Positions 1 to 5,520 of a stretch of 11,822 nucleotides of DNA are shown piece by piece. Every line of letters begins with the position of its first letter. Within the stretch, counting starts at the first letter, position 1. Source of the DNA: an uncultured Clostridia bacterium. Lineage in GTDB: Bacteria; Bacillota; Clostridia; TANB77; CAG-508. Position numbers and translations under genes: made by a program. The notes under the pieces were generated by a model. It ran no database searches, was not told the DNA's origin, and saw only the letters and a program-made list of their open reading frames with translations. The stretch lies in the NCBI GenBank assembly GCA_947628925.1, contig CANRBU010000022.1, forward strand, positions 1 to 11,822, read 5' to 3'.

Positions 1-90
1 ACATTTTATATGAATTATAGGGTATTTTTTGAAACTTTTTAGAACTGTTTCAAAGCACCTATAAAATAGGACATTTTTCTGAAATTACGC

Positions 91-125
91 AAAAAAATAC
101 AGATTAGAAATTTGATTTCTAACCT
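91..125 (-). terminator. Rho-independent terminator of tRNA-Leu
   Basis: On the minus strand an 11-bp stem (bases 101-111 with 115-125, one G-U pair) closes on a 3-base loop. After three bases it is followed by seven Ts (A run at 91-97). It begins 8 bases past the encoded CCA end of the tRNA. Bases 1-90 hold no gene I can support. Confidence 0.8.
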
Positions 126-132
126 GATATTT

Positions 133-220
133 TGGTGCAGATGGCCGGAATCGAACCGGCACGGTTTATTCAACCGCAGGATTTTAAGTCCTGTGCGTCT
201 ACCAATTCCGCCACATCTGC
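133..220 (-). tRNA. tRNA-Leu (anticodon UAA), CCA encoded
   Basis: Read on the minus strand, the acceptor arms GCAGATG and CATCTGC pair. The anticodon stem CAGGA/TCCTG encloses a 7-base loop with TAA at its centre, so the tRNA reads UUA and, by wobble, UUG. The T arm is GCCGG-TTCGATT-CCGGC. The long variable arm with its own stem (CGGTT/AACCG) marks a type II tRNA, as expected for leucine. The 3' CCA is encoded (133-135) after an A discriminator at 136. UUA is a very frequent codon in the genes of this window, so this should be a heavily used tRNA. It has its own promoter and terminator and stands alone. Confidence 0.97.
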
Positions 221-269
221 ATTTATTTGGTAGATAAAATATTTAATATGTTGTTCTGCAACAATTAAT

Positions 270-298
270 ATTATAATCTTTAACGCACAGTTTGTCAA
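270..298 (-). promoter_or_regulatory. Consensus sigma-A promoter of tRNA-Leu
   Basis: On the minus strand TTGACA (293-298) and TATAAT (270-275) match both sigma-A hexamers exactly, with a 17-bp spacer. Transcription should start near base 263, about 43 bases before the tRNA 5' end. That short leader contains a small hairpin (TTGTT/AACAA around base 257). The perfect match suits strong constitutive tRNA expression. Confidence 0.9.
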
Positions 299-395
299 TA
301 ATTTTTATGAAATTTTCAAAAATTTTCTTCAATTAATGAAATTTACTTTTTTATGTTGCTTGAGTCTAAAGAAAAGTCCTCTCAATAATAATCTT

Positions 396-1436
396 TTACT
401 TTTTTGCCAATGAAATTAATTCATCTAATAACTGTGAATATTTTATTCCTGACTGTTCCCATAGTTTTGGATACATACTAATTTGAGTAAATCCCGGTAT
501 TGTATTTATTTCATTTATATATATTTGCTCTTCTTTTACAAAAAAGTCAACACGAGCAAAACCTTTTCCATCAATTGCCTTAAAAGCTTTTATAGCTGTT
601 TCTTGAATTTTTTGCTCAATATTAGAATCTATATCTGCAGGAATAATAGTCTGAGATTTAGCATTTTTATATTTTGCATCAAAACTATAAAAAGAATCAC
701 TTGGTAGAATCTCTCCAACACAAGACGCTCTTACATCTTCATTTCCTAATACAGAACATTCTATTTCTCTACCCACAATCTGTTCTTCAAGCAAGATTTT
801 ACTATCAAATTTATTTGCATATTTGATAGCTTCTTTTAATTCTTCATCTGAATTAACTTTGCGAATTCCAACAGAAGAACCTGAATTTGAAGGCTTTACA
901 AAAATTGGATATTGTAAATCTTTAGCTAATTCGCAGATCTTATTTAAAGAAACTTCTTCCTCTGAAAAATCTTTATTAATCAAAACATAATTTTCATTAT
1001 ATGCTTTAATATACAAATATTTTGCTTGCTTAATTCCAGCCTTTTCAAAAATTATTTTAGAATATGCTTTATCCATTGCAACACTAGATGCAAGCACTTT
1101 GCACCCCACATAAGGAATTTTTAGTAATTCCAATAAACCTTGAATTGTGCCATCTTCTCCATATAAGCCATGCAAAACTGGAAAAACAACATCCAATTTT
1201 TTTAAATAAGAAATCACATCCTCAATTTTAGTAATATTAGAAATTTTATCTCCAACTTTATATGATATGCCAGTATTTTCATATATGTACCATATTCCCT
1301 CTTGATTTATATAAATAGGAAAAATCTCATACTTTTCTTTATCTAAATTTGAAATGACTGAAGTACCAGAAACAATTGACACATCATGTTCTGTAGACAT
1401 TCCTCCAAAAATCACGCCTAATTTCAATTTATGCAT
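396..1436 (-). CDS. ddl: D-alanine--D-alanine ligase
   Basis: A 346-residue cytosolic ATP-grasp enzyme that joins two D-alanines for the end of the peptidoglycan stem peptide. Family motifs are complete: GGMSTEHDVS with Glu16 near the N terminus, HGLYGEDGTIQG at 90-100, VKPSNSGSSVG at 180-190 for ATP, and INEINTIPGFT at 307-317 with Asp297, Glu309 and Asn311 as expected metal ligands. The substrate loop reads FYSFDAKY (249-256). The Lys-Tyr pair is what D-Ala-D-Ala ligases carry, whereas VanA-type D-Ala-D-Lac ligases differ here, so I infer normal (vancomycin-sensitive) specificity. I start at ATG 1436, not at the in-frame TTG at 1466, because AGGGGG lies 7 bases before this ATG and the TTG overlaps the promoter -10. 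Length is normal for the family. Confidence 0.96.
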   Translation of the reverse strand: MHKLKLGVIFGGMSTEHDVSIVSGTSVISNLDKEKYEIFPIYINQEGIWYIYENTGISYKVGDKISNITKIEDVISYLKKLDVVFPVLHGLYGEDGTIQGLLELLKIPYVGCKVLASSVAMDKAYSKIIFEKAGIKQAKYLYIKAYNENYVLINKDFSEEEVSLNKICELAKDLQYPIFVKPSNSGSSVGIRKVNSDEELKEAIKYANKFDSKILLEEQIVGREIECSVLGNEDVRASCVGEILPSDSFYSFDAKYKNAKSQTIIPADIDSNIEQKIQETAIKAFKAIDGKGFARVDFFVKEEQIYINEINTIPGFTQISMYPKLWEQSGIKYSQLLDELISLAKK

Positions 1437-1443
1437 TATAACA

Positions 1444-1449
1444 CCCCCT
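1444..1449 (-). promoter_or_regulatory. Ribosome binding site deciding the ddl start
   Basis: AGGGGG on the minus strand sits 7 bases before ATG 1436. It would lie inside the coding region if the upstream TTG at 1466 were used. Confidence 0.8.
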
Positions 1450-1465
1450 ATTTTTATTTTATTCA

Positions 1466-1495
1466 ATTATAACATAAATATCAATTAGGAAACAA
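1466..1495 (-). promoter_or_regulatory. Sigma-A-type promoter of ddl
   Basis: Minus-strand TTGTTT (1490-1495) and TATAAT (1466-1471), 18-bp spacer, lie in the short gap after the transporter-kinase gene. No terminator is visible in that gap, so ddl may also receive read-through from upstream. Confidence 0.65.
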
Positions 1496-1510
1496 TTTTT
1501 TTGCAGAATA

Positions 1511-3517
1511 TTATATTGCTACTTTGTTTGCCCTACTTTTAACTAGTTCACATACTAAGTCAGCAGTTTTTTCTACACCTAAAACATCACTGTTCAAACA
1601 TATATCATAATTACTATAATTTTTCCATTCTCTTTCAGTATAATATTTATAATGATTTGCGCGTAATTTATCTATTCTCTTAATTTCTTTTTCAGCTTTA
1701 TTTTTTTGGATTCCATAAATATCTACTGCTCTTTTTATTTTATTATCCATATCGCTATAAATAAATACTTTCATAACATTTTTTCTGTCTTTTAAAATAA
1801 AATCTGAGCATCTTCCTATAATTACACAAGAAGATTCATCTGCTATTTTATTTATCATTTCTGTTTCTTTTATAAATAGTTCATCTGCTGTATTTATTCC
1901 TACTGAATATCCACTATTTAAGCTCTCTAATTTTTCTCTTTTTTGCTCTGTATTTTCAATATATTCCTCTGATAACCCGGTTTCTTGTGCTAATTTTATT
2001 ATTAAATCTTTATCATAAAATTTAATTCCTAATTTATCTGCAATTAATCTTCCTACATATCTTCCACCTGAGCCATATTCTCTTGAAATTGTAATGATTG
2101 TTTGCTCTTGTAATTTATTATCTGTACTTGTATCATCTATAAGTGCTGTACTTAATGTTTTTGCTTTTCCAAAATGTCTTACTTCGTAAGTTAATAATAA
2201 ACTAGAAATAATAAATGCTAAACCATCAGCAAATGGCCCTGCATACAATACTCCAACTAATCCAAATATGCTACTACATAAAATCATAGCAGGTATTAAA
2301 AATATAATTTGTCTTGACAAAGATAGTAATGCACTTTTTAAGCTTTTTCCTATAGCTTGGAAAAATATTCCTGATGGAATTTGAATTCCATTGCAAATAC
2401 ATAACATTAAGTAAATTTTAAATGACATACAAGCAAATTCCATGTAGTTTTCATCACCACTACCAAAAATTGCAATTAGCTTATCTGGTATAGTTTGGAA
2501 TAAAATAAATGCAATTGTGCTTATTATAACACTAATTCCTAGTACTCCTTTTAATGTACTTTTTACCCTGTCATATTTTTTAGCACCATAATTATAACCA
2601 ATAATTGGCTGTGCTCCTACTGCAATGCCCACAATAATACTATTTAATATTTGATTTATTTTCATTACAATTCCTAAAACTGTAATTGGTATTTCTGCCC
2701 CAAATTTTGTATCTGCACCATATTTAGCTAATAAATTATTTTCAACTGCTACAACAAACACAAAACTCATTTGTGTAATAAAACTGCTAACACCTAATGC
2801 AGATACTTTTTTAGCAATATTAGTTTGAAATTTAAAATTACTTTTTGTAATTGTAATAGATTTAAACCTTTTTAAATATAAAATGTTTAAAACAAAAGTT
2901 AATATTTGGCTTATGATTGTTGCTATTGCAGCTCCTTCAACTCCCATTTTAAAGATAAATATAAAAACTGGATCTAATATGATATTTAACACTGCTCCTA
3001 GTACCATAGAAGTCATTGCATATCTAGGTGTTCCATCTGCTCTTATAATAGAATTTAAAGTCGTTCCAACCATCATAAAAGGTAATCCACAAGCAATTAC
3101 ATACCCATATTTTAATGCATATTCTTTTAAAGCCTCTGTGCATCCAAAAGCTACTAATATATTAGGTAAAAAGATTAATGCTCCTACACATAAAATTATT
3201 GATATAAAAATAGAAATAATTATTCCATTTACTACACCTTTACTTGCTTCTTCTTTTTTCTTTTCTCCTAATTTCAAACTTAAATATGCTGATGCTCCAT
3301 CACCAAACATTAATGCAAATGCAAGAGCTACCATAGTAATTGGAAAAACTACATTTGTAGCACCATTTCCTAAATATCCAACTCCCCATCCTATAAATAT
3401 CTGGTCAACAATGTTATATAATGAATTTACTAACAATGATATAATACATGGAATAGAAAATTTTCTAATTAGCTTTCCTATTCTTTCTGTTCCTAAAATA
3501 TTTTCTTCTTGTTCCAT
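1511..3517 (-). CDS. MATE efflux transporter fused to a cytidylate-kinase-like domain
   Basis: A 668-residue protein in two parts. Residues 1 to about 455 are a full-length MATE-family transporter: hydrophobic helices throughout, an N-terminal IPCIISLLVNSLYNIVDQIFIG stretch typical of the family, and a second half beginning near VGAQPIIGYNYG. MATE proteins export drugs or metabolites in exchange for Na+ or H+. After a linker of about 17 residues, residues 473-668 match the Cytidylate_kin2 family: ISREYGSGGRYVGRLIADKLG, VIIGRCSDF, then D-K-L-R-A-N-H-Y-K-Y-Y-T near the end. The P-loop is atypical, with no GK[ST]; this is usual in that family, whose substrate is not settled. The frame is open with no internal break. 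GAGGA lies 9 bases before the ATG. Downstream is ddl, 74 bases from this stop codon. Transporter identity is firm; the role of the kinase-like part is unknown. Confidence 0.9.
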   Translation of the reverse strand: MEQEENILGTERIGKLIRKFSIPCIISLLVNSLYNIVDQIFIGWGVGYLGNGATNVVFPITMVALAFALMFGDGASAYLSLKLGEKKKEEASKGVVNGIIISIFISIILCVGALIFLPNILVAFGCTEALKEYALKYGYVIACGLPFMMVGTTLNSIIRADGTPRYAMTSMVLGAVLNIILDPVFIFIFKMGVEGAAIATIISQILTFVLNILYLKRFKSITITKSNFKFQTNIAKKVSALGVSSFITQMSFVFVVAVENNLLAKYGADTKFGAEIPITVLGIVMKINQILNSIIVGIAVGAQPIIGYNYGAKKYDRVKSTLKGVLGISVIISTIAFILFQTIPDKLIAIFGSGDENYMEFACMSFKIYLMLCICNGIQIPSGIFFQAIGKSLKSALLSLSRQIIFLIPAMILCSSIFGLVGVLYAGPFADGLAFIISSLLLTYEVRHFGKAKTLSTALIDDTSTDNKLQEQTIITISREYGSGGRYVGRLIADKLGIKFYDKDLIIKLAQETGLSEEYIENTEQKREKLESLNSGYSVGINTADELFIKETEMINKIADESSCVIIGRCSDFILKDRKNVMKVFIYSDMDNKIKRAVDIYGIQKNKAEKEIKRIDKLRANHYKYYTEREWKNYSNYDICLNSDVLGVEKTADLVCELVKSRANKVAI

Positions 3518-3565
3518 TTTTTATTTTCCTCACATAATAATATTTACAATCAATTTTATAAATTT

Positions 3566-3612
3566 AATTTACATTAACTAAATGATTGCATAAGAAAACT
3601 ATAATGTAAATT
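3566..3612. repeat. Perfect 11-bp inverted repeat upstream of the MATE-kinase gene
   Basis: AATTTACATTA (3566-3576) and TAATGTAAATT (3602-3612) are exact reverse complements separated by 25 bp. They lie 49-95 bases before the transporter start, between it and the carD terminator. This could be a repressor site or simple AT-rich chance. I could not choose a convincing -35/-10 pair here. Confidence 0.55.
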
Positions 3613-3620
3613 TGTCTTGT

Positions 3621-3657
3621 AAAGTATAAAAGATATCCTAGGATTCTAGAATATCTT
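3621..3657 (-). terminator. Rho-independent terminator of carD
   Basis: On the minus strand a 12-bp stem (3630-3641 with 3646-3657, one G-U pair) closes on a 4-base loop and is followed by a T-rich tail (TTATACTTT, 3621-3629). It starts 18 bases past the carD stop. Confidence 0.8.
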
Positions 3658-3675
3658 CAACTTTGTACTATGATT

Positions 3676-4239
3676 TTAGTCATTTGTACCTGTACCATCA
3701 AATGGTATAAATTTATTTACGATACTTTCTTTATTAATTTCATCCGCTCTAAATGTCATAAATGATGTATTGATTTTATTTTCTACAAGTTGTTCTACTT
3801 CATCTTGAGTAGCATGTTCTGCTAAAACTAATTCACTTACTAATATTTGTTTTGCATTGTTTAGCATTTTTTTCTCACCTGTTGAAAGTCCTTTTTGTTT
3901 TTGCTTAAAACTTAAATTTCTAACAACATCTGCAACTTCGTATATGTCTCCACTTCTCATTTTTTCCATATTATCTCTATAACGTTTATTCCAATTTTTA
4001 TCCATTTGTGTCTCATCTTGCTCTAGTATTCCAATTACTTTTTCTGCTGACTGTTTATCTATTATATTCCTTACTCCTACTTCCTCTGCTTTTGCTGTTG
4101 GAATCATTACTTTTACTTCACCAGGCATCTTAAGAATATAATAAGATTGTTTCTCCCCCAAAATATCTTTTTCTTCGATTGAATCTATTGTACCTGCACC
4201 ATGCATTGGGTATACAATTTTGTCTCCTACATTGAACAT
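3676..4239 (-). CDS. carD: CarD-family RNA polymerase-binding transcription regulator
   Basis: A 187-residue cytosolic protein. Residues 1-60 (MFNVGDKIVYPMHGAGTI and following) form the CarD/TRCF-type RNA-polymerase-interacting domain, which in studied homologues binds the beta subunit. The helical C-terminal part contains NWNKRYRDNMEKMRSGD; its Trp83 corresponds to the tryptophan (Trp85 in Mycobacterium tuberculosis CarD) that wedges into the minor groove at the upstream edge of the melted promoter. The family tunes open-complex stability, often at rRNA promoters. Start chosen at ATG 4239, with AAGGAG 9 bases ahead; the in-frame TTG three codons upstream abuts that site. It has its own promoter, a structured leader and a terminator, so it is a single-gene unit. 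Length is slightly above the roughly 160 residues of actinobacterial homologues. Confidence 0.93.
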   Translation of the reverse strand: MFNVGDKIVYPMHGAGTIDSIEEKDILGEKQSYYILKMPGEVKVMIPTAKAEEVGVRNIIDKQSAEKVIGILEQDETQMDKNWNKRYRDNMEKMRSGDIYEVADVVRNLSFKQKQKGLSTGEKKMLNNAKQILVSELVLAEHATQDEVEQLVENKINTSFMTFRADEINKESIVNKFIPFDGTGTND

Positions 4240-4248
4240 AAAAGTCAA

Positions 4249-4254
4249 CTCCTT
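4249..4254 (-). promoter_or_regulatory. Ribosome binding site deciding the carD start
   Basis: Minus-strand AAGGAG ends 9 bases before ATG 4239. The upstream TTG (4246-4248) follows it with no spacing and so cannot be the start. Confidence 0.8.
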
Positions 4255-4269
4255 TTTAAGAATTTGCAG

Positions 4270-4312
4270 AAAAAAAATATTATAAAGTTATGTCTATAAG
4301 ATATAACTTTAT
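4270..4312 (-). terminator. Terminator-like hairpin inside the carD leader
   Basis: Minus-strand ATAAAGTTAT/ATAACTTTAT (arms 4303-4312 and 4282-4291) forms a perfect 10-bp stem. It continues past one mismatch into a 3-bp stem with a 3-base loop. Four bases later comes a run of eight Ts (4270-4277). The structure lies downstream of the carD promoter and upstream of its ribosome binding site, so it may attenuate carD. It could also stop read-through from dut. Confidence 0.6.
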
Positions 4313-4332
4313 TGGATTTTTTAACCATATTT

Positions 4333-4361
4333 ATTATACTACAAAATTTGGTAAAAGTCAA
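4333..4361 (-). promoter_or_regulatory. Sigma-A promoter of carD
   Basis: Minus-strand TTGACT (4356-4361) and TATAAT (4333-4338) with a 17-bp spacer. Start predicted near 4326, giving a leader of about 87 bases. The -35 hexamer lies between the arms of a long inverted repeat. Confidence 0.8.
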
Positions 4362-4379
4362 AGATTTTTACCAAATTTT
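4343..4379. repeat. Perfect 14-bp inverted repeat around the carD -35 element
   Basis: AAAATTTGGTAAAA (4343-4356) and TTTTACCAAATTTT (4366-4379) are exact reverse complements with a 9-bp gap holding most of the -35 hexamer. Arm centres are 23 bp apart, about two helical turns, which would suit a dimeric repressor. In the plus direction the second arm runs into a long T tract, so it could also end a rightward antisense transcript. In the minus direction there is no U tract after it, which argues against a dut terminator. Confidence 0.7.
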
Positions 4380-4405
4380 TTTTATTTTTTTCTTTTATGT
4401 ATATC

Positions 4406-4867
4406 TTAATTTCCTGTTGAACCAAAGCCTCCGCTTCTTGCACCAGTAGCATTATCTCCATCAGTCACAAAATATTTTTGAAAAACTGCTTGACCAATAC
4501 ATTCACCTTTTTTTATCTGCACATCTTCTTCTTTTATATTGTAAAAAGCAAACATAATATGACCATCATTATCAACATTTCCATAATAGTCTTTATCTAT
4601 AACACCTACACTGTTAGCTAAGATTAGACCTCTCTTTTTTGGATTTGAACTTCTATTATATAAAAATAGAACTTCATCATCTTGCATATATGCTTTTAGA
4701 CCTGTTTTTACAAGTGTTGGTGCCATTCCCTTTTTAAAACTTGGAATAACAACATCTTCTGCAGCTTCAATATCATATCCTGCTGAATACTGTGTTTTAC
4801 GAACTGGTAAATTTATTGCTTTATCCTCAAAGCCTTTTGCTATTTCAAAACCTCTTACTTTTTCCAT
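4406..4867 (-). CDS. dut: dUTP diphosphatase (trimeric dUTPase)
   Basis: A 153-residue enzyme that hydrolyses dUTP to dUMP and pyrophosphate, keeping uracil out of DNA and supplying dUMP for dTMP synthesis. All five family motifs are present in order: AGYDIEAAE (29-37), NRSSNPKKRG (71-80), NSVGVIDKDYYGN (85-97, catalytic Asp91 and the uracil-stacking tyrosine at 94), GQAVFQKY (125-132) and the C-terminal RSGGFGSTG (144-152) that closes over the active site. Motif 2 begins NRSS rather than the common GRSS. AGGAG lies 7 bases before the ATG. It follows a terminator, so it should have its own promoter, but I could not pick one with confidence. Confidence 0.95.
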   Translation of the reverse strand: MEKVRGFEIAKGFEDKAINLPVRKTQYSAGYDIEAAEDVVIPSFKKGMAPTLVKTGLKAYMQDDEVLFLYNRSSNPKKRGLILANSVGVIDKDYYGNVDNDGHIMFAFYNIKEEDVQIKKGECIGQAVFQKYFVTDGDNATGARSGGFGSTGN

Positions 4868-4900
4868 TTGACTACTCCTTTATAAATTATTTACATATCA

Positions 4901-4926
4901 AAAATGAGCCTTTTGCAGCTCATTTT
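4901..4926 (-). terminator. Rho-independent terminator after the LPNSG protein gene
   Basis: AAAATGAGC/GCTCATTTT forms a perfect 9-bp stem (4901-4909 with 4918-4926) with an 8-base loop. It lies just past the stop codon of the small surface-protein gene and is flanked by Ts on both strands. It separates that gene from dut. Confidence 0.75.
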
Positions 4927-4934
4927 ATTTTACA

Positions 4935-5357
4935 TTATACATTTTTATAATCTTGTATTTTCTTGTATGCATATACTGCTGATATTCCAAATATAACAAT
5001 TAAAACTACTACTGGAAGAGAATCTGCCATACCAGAATTTGGTAGGTTTGTATTAGTACTTGTATTATTTAAACTATTTCCTGTTGTAGCTGTTGGTGTT
5101 GTTGTAGTATTTCTTAGATTAGCAGTATTTAAACCACTTGCAGTGTTAGTACCATTTGTACCATTAGTTCCGTTTACGCCATTAGTAGTGCCATTTGCGA
5201 CATTAGTTCCATTAGTACCATTTCCTGTTCCATTAGCCACATCACCTAAATCTGCATAATCACTAGATGGTGCTGCAAATACGTTTGTTGCAATTGATAA
5301 TAGCATTGCTCCTATAAGTATAAGTAACATCAATTTTACAAATTTTGAATTCTTCAT
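4935..5357 (-). CDS. Small secreted low-complexity protein with LPNSG motif and C-terminal membrane anchor
   Basis: A 140-residue protein of unknown function. It has a signal peptide (1-28, positively charged start, hydrophobic core, likely cut after NVFA). An Asn-Gly-Thr-rich disordered stretch follows (42-110) with seven NGT triplets and a run of four threonines. Then come LPNSG (105-109), a hydrophobic segment (about 114-131) and the basic tail YKKIQDYKNV. This signal-spacer-LPxxG-membrane-basic-tail order is the plan of sortase substrates, with Ser in place of the usual Thr; it may instead stay anchored by its membrane helix. AAAGGAG precedes the ATG. Two candidate promoters lie upstream and a terminator follows, so it can be made on its own. 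The neighbouring 614-residue membrane-anchored protein may be related in function, but only position suggests this. Confidence 0.8.
   Translation of the reverse strand: MKNSKFVKLMLLILIGAMLLSIATNVFAAPSSDYADLGDVANGTGNGTNGTNVANGTTNGVNGTNGTNGTNTASGLNTANLRNTTTTPTATTGNSLNNTSTNTNLPNSGMADSLPVVVLIVIFGISAVYAYKKIQDYKNV
5148..5234 (-). repeat. Degenerate Asn-Gly-Thr coding repeat
   Basis: Bases coding residues 42-70 of the LPNSG protein repeat a 9-nt unit (Asn-Gly-Thr) seven times with interruptions. The codons vary, so the repeat is kept at protein level more than at DNA level. Such tracts can change length by slippage. Confidence 0.75.
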
Positions 5358-5408
5358 ATTTTTCTCTCCTTTAAATTGTTTTTTATTAGTATTCTACAAA
5401 TATTATTT

Positions 5409-5437
5409 ATTATACTACATTTTTCAAATATTTGCAA
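5409..5437 (-). promoter_or_regulatory. Proximal sigma-A promoter of the LPNSG protein gene
   Basis: Minus-strand TTGCAA (5432-5437) and TATAAT (5409-5414) with a 17-bp spacer, about 50 bases before the start codon. A 16-bp block spanning its -10 (5404-5419) is identical to the one at the carD promoter (4328-4343). Confidence 0.7.
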
Positions 5438-5473
5438 GTAAATACAATAAATTTTCTTTTGTTTACTGTAAAT

Positions 5474-5502
5474 ATTTTATACTTTTGCTTTAAATATGTC
5501 AA
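5474..5502 (-). promoter_or_regulatory. Distal promoter candidate of the LPNSG protein gene
   Basis: Minus-strand TTGACA (5497-5502) and TAAAAT (5474-5479) with a 17-bp spacer, just after the upstream gene ends. With the proximal site this makes a tandem pair. No terminator is visible after the upstream gene, so read-through is also possible. Confidence 0.55.
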
Positions 5503-5520
5503 TACTTTTTTTATATTTTT

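Noticed and set aside
29..55. Inverted repeat TTGAAAC/GTTTCAA near the left edge
   Set aside because: No U tract on either strand and no adjacent gene in the window; too weak to call a terminator.
1437..1466. Ten-residue N-terminal extension of ddl from a TTG codon
   Set aside because: No ribosome binding site, overlaps the promoter -10, and a good site precedes the internal ATG at 1436.
2883..3581. Long plus-strand open frame opposite the MATE gene
   Set aside because: Lies antisense to a clear transporter gene, has no ribosome binding site and an unnatural composition.
5148..5234. CRISPR-like or tandem DNA array
   Set aside because: The 9-nt periodicity is coding (Asn-Gly-Thr) with variable codons and no spacers.
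4963..5259. Plus-strand frame rich in Val, Pro and Leu
   Set aside because: It is the complement of the NGT repeat region of the LPNSG gene.
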